DNA of 20,315 nucleotides from CAYJAZ01 sp964369165 (lineage in GTDB: Bacteria; Desulfobacterota; Desulfovibrionia; Desulfovibrionales; Desulfovibrionaceae). The stretch's first letter is position 1; the number at the start of each line of letters is the position of its first letter. The position numbers and the translations under genes are program-made. Below are positions 7,435-15,479 of the stretch, in pieces. Where the stretch lies: the NCBI GenBank assembly GCA_964369165.1, contig CAYJFE010000052.1, positions 1 through 20,315 on the forward strand. The letters run 5' to 3'. Under the pieces are notes generated by a model that saw only the letters and a list, made by a program, of their open reading frames with translations, ran no database searches and was not told the DNA's origin.

Positions 7435-7750
7435 CTAAGGTAAATTATAGTAATATTTCTTTAGATTTAATGCATACATAAAGCTTTGCAATTTTAAATA
7501 TAGCTATATATTACCTCTTTGAAAGAAACTTCAACTTCTTTTAAAAACATAGAAACCCATACCCCCTCTATGTAGCCAAAAGGCTACATAGAGGGGGTTT
7601 TATATCCGAAACATCAAAATGAATAAAATGGAAAGGCAACACTTTTTTAGACAATTTTTTCTCCTCTCAAACCATCTAGGATGGGGATAATGTTTACCTC
7701 TATTACTTATTTAACTGTTTCTATGCAAAACGCAAAAGTTAAATATGGCT
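7435..7750. other. Intergenic region between ankyrin gene and Gabija helicase
   Basis: This 316-bp gap separates two convergent genes. It holds the 16-bp terminator at 7562-7601 and otherwise AT-rich sequence without an ORF that has a ribosome binding site. I saw no tRNA, att-type duplication or transposon end. It marks the left edge of the defence cluster. Confidence 0.6.
7562..7601 (+). terminator. Very strong Rho-independent terminator
   Basis: A perfect 16-bp stem pairs 7562-7577 (CCCCCTCTATGTAGCC) with 7582-7597, loop AAAA, followed by TTTTATAT. It ends the ankyrin gene. Its long GC-rich base also makes it a plausible barrier to minus-strand transcription leaving the defence operon. Confidence 0.92.
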
Positions 7751-9499
7751 TTACAGATAAACATATTCCCATAATGCTGTAGGAAATCTTGCTAGCTCCT
7801 TTGGAGTTTTTTTTGAGAGAGGCATGGCTACTGCAAGATATTTTCGAGGTCGAGTCATTGCAACGTATGCAATCCGCATATTTTCTTCAGATAAATCACC
7901 CTTTACGAGTAAAGAAGGTGTTAAAGTTTGCCCCTTAGTCGAAGTAACAAGCAACAAAATTGCATCAAAAGTTTCACCTTTTACTCCGTGTACAGTAGAA
8001 TATGTTATATCTGCTGTGACTTCTTCCATAAAAAAAGAAATTAAAGGATATGTTTTAAATCCAGGGTTATTTTTATCGCGGGTTTTCACTTTTATTATTT
8101 TAGCTAAATCATGTTCTTTACGAAAAGGGAGTGGATAGTTAATTTTTTCTAGATTTTCTAAAAGTTGTTTACACCATTCAAATAGTGAGAGTTGTTCATT
8201 AGGAAGGGAAAATAATAAAGCCTGTGCAGTTTTTTTCCAGATATCATAAGGAACTACAAGTAGCTCTTCAAGTTCAATACTTGAGCTAGGCATTTCGCTA
8301 ATGTCGGCAATGAGCATCATAAATAGACTCTCTTCACACAGTCTGTATGCTTTTTTCCGAGAGCCATGATGCCAATGATAGCAAGCCTTAGCAAGATTTT
8401 TTATTTCTACACTTTTCCACAAGCCATTTATAGTTGTGCCTTTATTTACACGTGCTCTAGTCAGAACTGCTTGTGATTGTTGATTCTTAGAAATCTCTAG
8501 TTCTTCACATTTTTTCTGAAAATATTGATAAATATATGAATTGTCACAACTCAGTGAATAAAATATCAATTCGGGTTTTTTAGAGAAGTTCTGATGTTCT
8601 CCAACAGCTATATTAGGTGGACTGTTATCAAGTTGAATAGAAAATTGCTTTGTTGCATTGCAAATGTGTTGAGAGCTTCGTCTGTTTTCATTTAAATAAA
8701 GAACTTTCCAAGAATTATCATGAGTTAAAGCTATGAATTCATCAGGGCTTGCTCCTCGCCATTGATAAATTGCTTGATCAGGGTCGCCTACCATGCAGAA
8801 TGTATCAGTATTAACTTTTGCGATCTTTTTTAGTACTTCCATTTGTTCTTTTGAGCTGTCTTGAGCTTCATCAATTAACATAACAGGATATCTACTCGAA
8901 ATAATTTCAGCTATGTCAGGATATTTTTCTAATATATGCCAACATAGAGTGGCTATGTCATTTTGAAAGTAAACTCCTTTTTTCATTAGTAGTTTTTTGT
9001 ACTGGTCACATGGTCTTCCATAGTAATTAGTCTGACAATCTATCTGCTTATCGTTTTTATATGTGTTGCCATCTATCCCAAACCGAAATGTTGAAATTTC
9101 TTCAACGCAGCCAGTTTGACGGCATTCTCGTCGCCAATACTTGAAGGGAAAATTTATGTCATCTAAAATTATTTTAGGTTTCTTAGAAGTTTTTGTTAAA
9201 AGATACGAAAATCTTAGAAAGATATTTTGATTAAAAAAACTATCAATAGTGCCAACAAAGTGTGGGTATGAATTTATATAACTTTCACAATTCATTGATG
9301 TAAGTTGTTTTTTAACTTCATCACTAGCTACATTAGTAAATGATAGAGCTGCAATGCCCTTGTGAGTAAACTGCCAATCTTTTAGATGGTGACGAATTTT
9401 TTGAGTGAGTGCATATGTTTTTCCGCTACCAGGACAAGCTGAAAGAATAATTTTACCTTTTGCCTCAACAAATTGCTGCTGTTCTTTGGAGAGAGACAT
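7751..9499 (-). CDS. gajB: Gabija-type UvrD/Rep-family helicase (GajB-like)
   Basis: A 582-aa superfamily 1 helicase with all main motifs in order: Walker A ACPGSGKT (21-28), Ia AALSFTNVASDEV (~50-62), GTIDSFF (~83-89), Walker B LIDEAQD (~208-214), motif III VGDPDQAIYQWRGASPDEF, motif IV LNENRRSS, motif V YSTVHGVKGETFDA, and motif VI YVAMTRPRKYLAV (~545-557). In Gabija systems GajB partners with GajA to sense nucleotide depletion and DNA ends and to support GajA nicking of phage DNA. It is the last gene of the minus-strand cluster, 24 nt after gajA, with AAGGAAG upstream. It is somewhat longer than the reference GajB (about 500 aa from memory). An insert at ~120-170 carries four Cys (126, 131, 155, 164) that could bind metal. 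Identification as GajB rests on the adjacent OLD-family gene. Confidence 0.85.
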   Translation of the reverse strand: MSLSKEQQQFVEAKGKIILSACPGSGKTYALTQKIRHHLKDWQFTHKGIAALSFTNVASDEVKKQLTSMNCESYINSYPHFVGTIDSFFNQNIFLRFSYLLTKTSKKPKIILDDINFPFKYWRRECRQTGCVEEISTFRFGIDGNTYKNDKQIDCQTNYYGRPCDQYKKLLMKKGVYFQNDIATLCWHILEKYPDIAEIISSRYPVMLIDEAQDSSKEQMEVLKKIAKVNTDTFCMVGDPDQAIYQWRGASPDEFIALTHDNSWKVLYLNENRRSSQHICNATKQFSIQLDNSPPNIAVGEHQNFSKKPELIFYSLSCDNSYIYQYFQKKCEELEISKNQQSQAVLTRARVNKGTTINGLWKSVEIKNLAKACYHWHHGSRKKAYRLCEESLFMMLIADISEMPSSSIELEELLVVPYDIWKKTAQALLFSLPNEQLSLFEWCKQLLENLEKINYPLPFRKEHDLAKIIKVKTRDKNNPGFKTYPLISFFMEEVTADITYSTVHGVKGETFDAILLLVTSTKGQTLTPSLLVKGDLSEENMRIAYVAMTRPRKYLAVAMPLSKKTPKELARFPTALWEYVYL

Positions 9500-9523
9500 T
9501 TTAGCTTCCTTTGAATAAACGGG

Positions 9524-11515
9524 TTAGATATCTAAATAGTCAGTTACTTTTTCAATTGCATCTTTCAAATACGGTGGGATTTCAAAATCGTCTGGCTTAG
9601 GGTTCATGAAATCTTGCTTTCTAAGGTGCTCACAAAGAGCCAAAGCTATTTCACCCTTACTTTTTTCCCTGTTTTTAATGAACAGCCAAATACATATTTG
9701 CTTTTCGTCAGTAGTCACTAAAGAATTTACTGTTGCTTCTAACTTAAGACCAACTTGTGGAAAAGTTTGTTTAATTATTTCTAGAAGTATTACTATATTG
9801 GCTTCGCAAAATGCTAGTTCATATTCCAATGTTTTTTTAGCACCACAAAAGTTTATTCCTTTATCGTTACAAATTTGCTTCAGTTCTTCATATCTTTCAG
9901 ATGGTGAACCCGTGTTAATTTTATTTTGGATCTGAGTTATATCGTCATCATAATCGAAATCTTTTGATATATAGGTACTTGTGTCAGCCTTTTTAGTACA
10001 CCTATCATCATCACTAATGACCACTGCCTTAATCGCAGGTTGCTTCTTTTGGATGTCGTGAATTAAATGGATAAATGGCTTAAACGCTAAACTATCTACG
10101 TTGACAACCTCTACAGCATGTTTTACAAAGGATTTGTCGAGATAGTTTGCTATTTCTGGTAGTAAAAGTGCCTCAGAAATTCCCTCAACGAATACAATAC
10201 CTTTAGCAAAAAACATTTGTGATTTTGTAGTATCAAGATATTTTTTTAGATAAATTTTGTCGTGTTCATCTAAATCTGTTTGTGACAATGGCAGGCTAAT
10301 AACATGATGTTTTACCGAATAAAGTAAGTTGATATTATCCAAATCTATCTTTGATACTAATGTAGGAGAGTGTGAAGTGTAAATAACTTGCACTTCTTCA
10401 CTGTTTTTACATTGCTCTGTGAAAAAATTATGTACTAATTCCTGTAACTGTGGGTGTAAATGTGCTTCTGGTTCTTCGATTAGAAAAATATTGTGAATGA
10501 TTTCATCTTTTTTGATTGACATATCACCAAGAACCGTCGACATAAATAAGAGATTATTATATCCTAAACCATTCTGGTTCAGTTCAAAGTTTCTTTCGAA
10601 TAAAAGTGATAGTTTTTGCTTTATATCTTGAGGAATAGATGATGTTTCAATTACGTTTGACAAAGGTAAACAATGAATAAAGCATCCATTTGTATCTTCA
10701 TTACAATAGTGAAATAGATGTGCAGTTTTTAAAGCTTCAGTAATCTCAGTATAATTAGGTTCTGTATTAGATAGAAAAATCCATTTTGACTTTACCCAAG
10801 TTCTTAAGGATGAAGCGATTGATTGAAAAGTAGGTTCTACTAGGCCAATATCTATGTGTTGTCCTAATATCTCTTGCTCAACAGCAGAAAGGTTAGTGTT
10901 GATTATCCCTTTTATTCTAGAAATAGAGTCTTTTTCTAGAATAGAAGCATTAGCAACTTTTAGTAGCTCAACAAGTTCATTTTTTTGAGACTCTGAACTT
11001 GCTGTGCTATTCAGAAGATTTGCAAGTTTACTATACTTGGATGGTCTCATTTCGGCCTCAGCATTTCTTAACGCTCCTAAATATGCGATTTCAATTGCTT
11101 CAAGAGTTTCTGCAGAAAGTTGACTTTCTTCAACTTTTCCTCCCCAAATAGAGGGTTTAATCTTTTCAACTCCTTTTGAGTTTATCTTTAACATGAATTT
11201 AACATGAAACTCACCACCACTTCCAAGAGGATCAATGATTTCATGTAGCTCACGAGGTACCTCCTCAAGAAATATATCAAACTGAGCATATGAAGCAATT
11301 TCATTTTTTAAGTTAACATGAAAATCACTTTTATTAAAATAAAGTTGCTTTTGGTATGAAAGAGAATTAAAGGCTAGTCTAATAGCATCAATAACAGCAG
11401 ATTTTCCTTGATTGTTTTCACCGATTATTGCGTTTACGCCTTTATTAAATTCAAGCTGAATTCCTTTTTCACCAATGTTTCTAAAGTTTGTTATTTTTAT
11501 AGATTTTAAAAACAT
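9524..11515 (-). CDS. gajA: Gabija-type OLD-family ATPase/TOPRIM endonuclease (GajA-like)
   Basis: A 663-aa protein of the overcoming-lysogenization-defect family. The N-terminal ABC-type ATPase begins MFLKSIKITNFRNIG and has Walker A GENNQGKS (~32-39); the second ATPase half has IFLIEEPEAHLHPQ (Walker B/signature, ~340-355) and VIYTSHSPTLVS (H-loop). A C-terminal TOPRIM domain follows, with the conserved Glu in GIVFVEGISEALLLPE (~440-455) and the acidic cluster VVISDDDRCT (~500). GajA proteins are sequence-specific DNA-nicking enzymes inhibited by ATP. I chose the ATG at 11515 because AGGAG lies 5 nt upstream of it; an in-frame ATG at 11533 would put that ribosome binding site inside the gene. 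It precedes the UvrD helicase by 24 nt, as expected for Gabija. It is longer than the 578-aa reference GajA, the extra length lying mainly between the ATPase halves and after TOPRIM. Confidence 0.88.
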   Translation of the reverse strand: MFLKSIKITNFRNIGEKGIQLEFNKGVNAIIGENNQGKSAVIDAIRLAFNSLSYQKQLYFNKSDFHVNLKNEIASYAQFDIFLEEVPRELHEIIDPLGSGGEFHVKFMLKINSKGVEKIKPSIWGGKVEESQLSAETLEAIEIAYLGALRNAEAEMRPSKYSKLANLLNSTASSESQKNELVELLKVANASILEKDSISRIKGIINTNLSAVEQEILGQHIDIGLVEPTFQSIASSLRTWVKSKWIFLSNTEPNYTEITEALKTAHLFHYCNEDTNGCFIHCLPLSNVIETSSIPQDIKQKLSLLFERNFELNQNGLGYNNLLFMSTVLGDMSIKKDEIIHNIFLIEEPEAHLHPQLQELVHNFFTEQCKNSEEVQVIYTSHSPTLVSKIDLDNINLLYSVKHHVISLPLSQTDLDEHDKIYLKKYLDTTKSQMFFAKGIVFVEGISEALLLPEIANYLDKSFVKHAVEVVNVDSLAFKPFIHLIHDIQKKQPAIKAVVISDDDRCTKKADTSTYISKDFDYDDDITQIQNKINTGSPSERYEELKQICNDKGINFCGAKKTLEYELAFCEANIVILLEIIKQTFPQVGLKLEATVNSLVTTDEKQICIWLFIKNREKSKGEIALALCEHLRKQDFMNPKPDDFEIPPYLKDAIEKVTDYLDI

Positions 11516-11596
11516 ACTTTCTCCTAACTTCATTAATTTGTTATAATAAATTAGATAGTAATTTAGTGTTTATAAAGGTAGCATCGATATCCAATT

Positions 11597-12637
11597 TTAT
11601 CCCCATACTTTAGCTGAAGGAGCATCGTAAAATTGCACTTGAAGTGGGTATGCTTTTTTTCGTACTTCTTTTATTCCCATAGCAACTCTTCTTATTTCCT
11701 TATTAGGGGTAGAGTCAAAATCTCCAAAAAGACTGATATAGACTTGCGGTATTCTTCCTTTTTCAATTAGGCTTAAGAAATGTTTGTCGTTTTCAGCTAG
11801 TGAGTGCCCGTGAATAAAAAGACAATTTTTTTCTTCATCTATTATTTCTTTAAAGTTATTATAACAGTAGATTAGATATTGATTTGAGAATATTTTTTTG
11901 AGTTTTTGTTCACTAGTTCCTTCTGTAATGAAAAGTGGGTAATTGTTTTTATCAAGTCCTTCTCTAATCTGCTCAATGATTGCAATTCCTGTCCTAGACC
12001 ATGAATATTTTTTTACCTTTGCGTACGAATTAAACAAGTGAAGCGCTCCGTGTAAATAAAATATGTTTTGTTCTTTGCTTGCATCATCGCCTAGCCATGT
12101 AAGTTCACCTTTTTCTTGTTTATCAGGGTCATTACCAAAGCCATCACCCGAGCTTATTTTTTGCTGCACCCAGTATAAAAGCATATCGTAATTTAATGTG
12201 AATATATAACCATTGTTTGTAGATTTTGTAAATTTAGATAAAAAGACTTTGCAGGCTGCAATGTTTTCTTCTGAAAGCTCTGAAGCATTATGCGGATGGT
12301 GAGTTGAAATGGTCTCAATTAAAACTTCCTTAAGTCTACTTGAATCAGACAACATTTTTTCTTGTTGTGATTTAGATAGATCTTTGAAATAAAAATTATT
12401 TATAAAAACAGCATCTTCTATCATTTTGATGATTTTTTCAAAATCATATTCTTTAAGGTTTTCAAAAATAGCTTTAGGACTTTCCAATTTGGAAAAATCA
12501 CTTTCTTTATATAAATTTTCATATGAGAAAATTTTAGAAGAAAATGCAATACTAAATCCATTTCCAAGCAGCAAATGCTTTTTTAATGTACCTGCATTTT
12601 TCAGTGCTTCTTCAAAGGATAATAATTTTTTACTCAT
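11597..12637 (-). CDS. DUF4917 (SIR2-like) protein, probable defence effector
   Basis: A 346-aa protein matching DUF4917 along its whole length, a family in the SIR2-like group. Visible Rossmann-type motifs are HLLLGNGFSIAF (~21-32, nucleotide-binding loop), YIFTLNYDMLLYW (~144-156), FYLHGALHLF (~193-202), and FIHGHSLAENDKHF (~274-287). These are the positions at which SIR2-like antiviral enzymes bind NAD and place catalytic Asn, Asp and His residues. SIR2-like effectors in Thoeris, DSR and SIR2-prokaryotic Argonaute systems deplete NAD+ upon infection; I infer the same activity here. The gene starts 9 nt after the stop of the 320-aa gene, and its AAGGAG overlaps that stop codon, indicating translational coupling. 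gajA follows 81 nt downstream. Confidence 0.8.
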   Translation of the reverse strand: MSKKLLSFEEALKNAGTLKKHLLLGNGFSIAFSSKIFSYENLYKESDFSKLESPKAIFENLKEYDFEKIIKMIEDAVFINNFYFKDLSKSQQEKMLSDSSRLKEVLIETISTHHPHNASELSEENIAACKVFLSKFTKSTNNGYIFTLNYDMLLYWVQQKISSGDGFGNDPDKQEKGELTWLGDDASKEQNIFYLHGALHLFNSYAKVKKYSWSRTGIAIIEQIREGLDKNNYPLFITEGTSEQKLKKIFSNQYLIYCYNNFKEIIDEEKNCLFIHGHSLAENDKHFLSLIEKGRIPQVYISLFGDFDSTPNKEIRRVAMGIKEVRKKAYPLQVQFYDAPSAKVWG

Positions 12638-12646
12638 TATAACTCC

Positions 12647-13609
12647 TTATTTTTCACTATTAAGTGCGTCAAACAAAGACATTTGTTTTGTGTTTCGCCT
12701 TACAATCTTATCAACTTCAAAGTCATTTGGAAGTGGCTGTAGTTCAGTTTCATTATAGGAATAAATTTCAATAATGCTTATTTTCTTCGACCTTTCTTCA
12801 CCGTTTTTAAGTTCTCTTTCAGTTTTAATTTTACAAAGAATTATGTCATCTTTTGAAGTGCTTTTTAGAGGTGATTTACCTGCAAGTAAGCTCTCAATAA
12901 ATGTATTATCTTCTATAGGCGCGTTTATCGTTTTTCTTGTTGAAGAGTCAATGAACCCCCAATGCTCATGTACATAATCTTTGATTGTAATAGGTTTTTT
13001 TATTTTCAATTCTTTATATGCAAATTCATCATCTAAAGGACGTATAATGTCTTTGTCGATAATATAGTTATGGTAAGAATGACGAGGAATATATTTTCCT
13101 TTAGAGCCAATTTGAATTCCTGTAATATCTTGATTTTTGTCTATTTCTTTAAAAAATGAGCTTCTGCGAGACTGAGTTCTATCAAGATTTATTTTTCTAT
13201 ATGTAGAAGCTTCTTGCAATTCTTTTTCTAGTTCTTTATTGGGTATTGATAAAAGGATTGATAGTGCATCAGCTATAGATTCACCGATATTTTCACCTAT
13301 TTCAACTTTTGGGTCAATTCCTAATCTATTCCAAAAACCATCAGAAATACCTTCGCCGATAGGACTTATAATATTTCCACCAATAAATCCAAGAATTGCT
13401 GCTATTGATGCTACCAGTTTATATGAACCATCTTCCGAGGGACAAATCTCAAGTTTTAAATCTATTTTTTTATTTAGAAAGCTATCTTTAAAATCTTCAG
13501 TACATACTTTCAGTAGTTCTATTGCTTTTATTGCTTCATCTGGCGTAATTGTGTGCCCCTGACAATCAAAGTAGATATAAAATTTTCCGCCTAGTCTTCT
13601 ATCTTCCAT
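12647..13609 (-). CDS. Unrecognised protein coupled to DUF4917 gene, with Gly-rich hydrophobic segment
   Basis: A 320-aa protein, first gene of the minus-strand defence cluster. Residues ~1-65 have an alternating beta/alpha pattern opening with GGKFYIYFDCQGHTITPDEAIKAIELL. A Gly-rich hydrophobic stretch (VASIAAILGFIGGNII, ~67-82, extending to ~95) could span or insert in a membrane. A charged helical region follows (~120-155), then a soluble C-terminal half that ends in a polar tail (QMSLFDALNSEK). The N-terminal GHTI pattern resembles a family of small beta-alpha modules I have seen in defence-associated proteins, but I cannot name it with confidence. The start has GAGG about 7 nt upstream. 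Coupling to the SIR2-like gene suggests a sensor, toxin inhibitor or membrane partner for it. No catalytic motif is visible. Confidence 0.75.
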   Translation of the reverse strand: MEDRRLGGKFYIYFDCQGHTITPDEAIKAIELLKVCTEDFKDSFLNKKIDLKLEICPSEDGSYKLVASIAAILGFIGGNIISPIGEGISDGFWNRLGIDPKVEIGENIGESIADALSILLSIPNKELEKELQEASTYRKINLDRTQSRRSSFFKEIDKNQDITGIQIGSKGKYIPRHSYHNYIIDKDIIRPLDDEFAYKELKIKKPITIKDYVHEHWGFIDSSTRKTINAPIEDNTFIESLLAGKSPLKSTSKDDIILCKIKTERELKNGEERSKKISIIEIYSYNETELQPLPNDFEVDKIVRRNTKQMSLFDALNSEK

Positions 13610-13673
13610 ATTTGCCTCATAAGTGATTCATAAAGTTAGCTGAAAATAGTATTCAAAGTTTCAACTTTCTTAT

Positions 13674-13702
13674 ATTTTGAAATAGAATTATAAATATGTC
13701 AA
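13674..13702 (-). promoter_or_regulatory. Candidate promoter for the minus-strand defence operon
   Basis: On the minus strand a perfect TTGACA (13702-13697) is followed after 17 bp by CAAAAT (13679-13674), about 65 nt before the start codon at 13609. The -35 is consensus and the -10 weak. The nonamer CTTGACATA containing this -35 also occurs at 13752-13760 in the opposite orientation. Confidence 0.5.
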
Positions 13703-13718
13703 GCCATAGCTGTGATAG

Positions 13719-13744
13719 AGAGTAAAAAGAGGTAATTTTACTCT
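13719..13744. promoter_or_regulatory. Inverted repeat between divergent promoters, candidate operator
   Basis: AGAGTAAAA at 13719-13727 is mirrored by TTTTACTCT at 13736-13744 (9-bp arms, 8-nt centre). It lies midway between the two divergent TTGACA elements, a common place for a shared regulator site. No cognate regulator is encoded next to it; the XRE protein at 2716 is the only obvious regulator in the window. Confidence 0.5.
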
Positions 13745-13752
13745 TTCAAAAC

Positions 13753-13780
13753 TTGACATAAACCCTACTTCAAATATAAT
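13753..13780 (+). promoter_or_regulatory. Consensus sigma70 promoter for mod-res
   Basis: TTGACA (13753-13758) and TATAAT (13775-13780) are both perfect and separated by 16 bp. Transcription would start near 13787, giving a leader of about 46 nt before the ATG at 13833. This is the best promoter visible in the window. Confidence 0.8.
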
Positions 13781-13832
13781 AGGTTAACATTATTATAAAA
13801 GTTTTAAAATTGTTATTTATAGAGAGCTCATT

Positions 13833-15476
13833 ATGCCTATATTACACTGGTTGACCCGTGAACATGATTTACACCTTTCAGGAAAAGCACCGTATCGTCT
13901 GCTCGAGCATGTCGAAACTTATGGTGATGAAAACAATGAAAATATGCTTATTCAAGGGGATAACCTTGACGCTCTCAAAGCTCTTCTTCCTTATTATGCA
14001 GGCAAGGTAAAATGTATCTATATTGATCCGCCGTATAATACTAAAAATGCTTTTGAGCACTATGATGATAATTTAGAACACTCAATTTGGCTTTCGATAA
14101 TGTATCCACGCTTAGAGTTTCTAAAAGAACTGCTAACTGAGGATGGTTTATTAGCAATCCAAATTGATGATAATGAATTTGCTCGACTATATTTGATTTT
14201 GTGTGAGCTTTTTAGTGAATCAAAAATTAAAGTTATTTGTGTAAAAATGAGTGAAGCAACAGGTGTAAAAATGGCATCTGTTAATAAAGCTAAATCAATT
14301 GCAAAAATCAAAGAATACATCATACTAATTAAAAAAGACGGTATTAAGAACCTCAATTTAGAACGTATTCCGAAGGAGAAGTGGGATAACGAGTATAAAA
14401 CATACTGTTCAAATATCAGTGATGAAGATTTAGAAAAGATCAAAGTTATACTACTTGACGAAGAGCGTAATCAAAAAGATATTGAATTTGTGGATAATGC
14501 TGTTAAAAATATTCATTTTTCTAATGTGAATGATGTTGCTAAGCAAGAAACTGGTGGAAGAGCAACAGAAGATTGGTGCTTTAGAAATGCACATAGAATT
14601 GTACAATTTGCAACTCTTACTGGTGGTGCTAGGGAATTAGCTATTAATAAAAAAGAGCAGTACAATGAATTGCCAAGTGTATTTTCTATTCAAACAAGAC
14701 AAAACAAAATGTACCTTATTAAGGCGGATTTTAATACTAATACCAGTCTTTCCCGCTGTAAACTCTTATTTGCAGACCAATATTTAACCATTCATGCTGG
14801 GGATTTGTGGACTGATATAAAAACTACAGGACTTGACAATGAAGGGGGAATAGATTTTAAAAATTCTAAGAAGCCTGAAAAGCTAGTTCAGCGAATTATT
14901 TCTATGTCTACAAAACAAGGGGACTTAGTCCTTGACTCATTTCTTGGGTCTGGCACAACAGCCGCAGTAGCGCACAAAATGGGAAGAAGATATATTGGTA
15001 TAGAGCTAGGAAATCATTGCCTAACACACTGCATACCACGTCTAGAAAAAGTTATTGGAGGTGAACAAGGCGGGGTTTCCAAAAGTAATAATTGGCAAGG
15101 CGGCGGAGGTTTCCGCTTCTATAAACTTGGCGAACCTATATTTGAAGAAGACGGCTCAATTAGAGATGGAATTTCATTTGCTCATCTTGCCGCACATATT
15201 TGGTTTGCTGAAACAGGCCTTCCTATGCAAGAAAATGCCAATTCTCCATGTTTAGGTATACATGAAGGAACTGCTTACTATCTACTATATAACGGAATTT
15301 TGAAAGATAAAAGTGTGAATGGCGGTAACGTACTTACCAAAGCTTTATTACAAGAATTGCAAGTGTATGAAGGTAAGAAAGTTATTTACGGTGAACGCTC
15401 ATTATTAAGTGCGCAAAGACTTAAAGAAATGAATATTGAATTTAAGCAAACACCTTACGACATAAAGGGAAGATAA
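13833..15476 (+). CDS. mod: Type III restriction-modification system, DNA methyltransferase subunit
   Basis: A 547-aa beta-class amino-methyltransferase. The catalytic motif IV is DPPYNT (Asp65-Pro-Pro-Tyr68). The specificity region follows at ~130-340, then the SAM-binding motif I LDSFLGSGTTAAVAHKMGRRYIGIEL (~367-392). The order IV, specificity region, I is that of type III Mod proteins, which methylate N6-adenine in a short asymmetric site. The opening MPILHWL with QGDNLDALKALLPYYAGKVKCIYIDPPYN is typical of the subgroup that pairs with a DEAD/DEAH Res. It is read from a consensus promoter, with GAG about 8 nt before the ATG. The res gene starts 3 nt after its stop. No simple-sequence repeats that would make it phase-variable are present. 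The recognised site cannot be read from the sequence. Confidence 0.93.
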   Translation: MPILHWLTREHDLHLSGKAPYRLLEHVETYGDENNENMLIQGDNLDALKALLPYYAGKVKCIYIDPPYNTKNAFEHYDDNLEHSIWLSIMYPRLEFLKELLTEDGLLAIQIDDNEFARLYLILCELFSESKIKVICVKMSEATGVKMASVNKAKSIAKIKEYIILIKKDGIKNLNLERIPKEKWDNEYKTYCSNISDEDLEKIKVILLDEERNQKDIEFVDNAVKNIHFSNVNDVAKQETGGRATEDWCFRNAHRIVQFATLTGGARELAINKKEQYNELPSVFSIQTRQNKMYLIKADFNTNTSLSRCKLLFADQYLTIHAGDLWTDIKTTGLDNEGGIDFKNSKKPEKLVQRIISMSTKQGDLVLDSFLGSGTTAAVAHKMGRRYIGIELGNHCLTHCIPRLEKVIGGEQGGVSKSNNWQGGGGFRFYKLGEPIFEEDGSIRDGISFAHLAAHIWFAETGLPMQENANSPCLGIHEGTAYYLLYNGILKDKSVNGGNVLTKALLQELQVYEGKKVIYGERSLLSAQRLKEMNIEFKQTPYDIKGR

Positions 15477-15479
15477 GAT

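Noticed and set aside
7619..7690. A 23-codon open frame in the gap between the ankyrin gene and gajB
   Set aside because: No ribosome binding site precedes it, it lies just after a strong terminator, and its composition is not protein-like.
7708..7745. Inverted repeat TATTTAACT / AGTTAAATA near the end of gajB
   Set aside because: Nine AT-rich pairs around a 20-nt loop with no T-run on the minus strand; could arise by chance in such AT-rich DNA.
7824..8138. Plus-strand open frames of around 100 codons inside the minus-strand defence genes (also at 9606, 12426, 13239)
   Set aside because: They lie antisense within genes that have clear conserved motifs and they lack ribosome binding sites and recognisable domains.
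9524..11515. Stand-alone class 1 OLD or PARIS-type AriA instead of GajA
   Set aside because: A UvrD-family helicase follows 24 nt downstream and there is no AriB-like TOPRIM/DUF4435 gene, which fits Gabija best.
13833..15476. Phase-variable mod through simple repeats
   Set aside because: No tandem tetra- or pentanucleotide run or long homopolymer is present in the gene or its leader.
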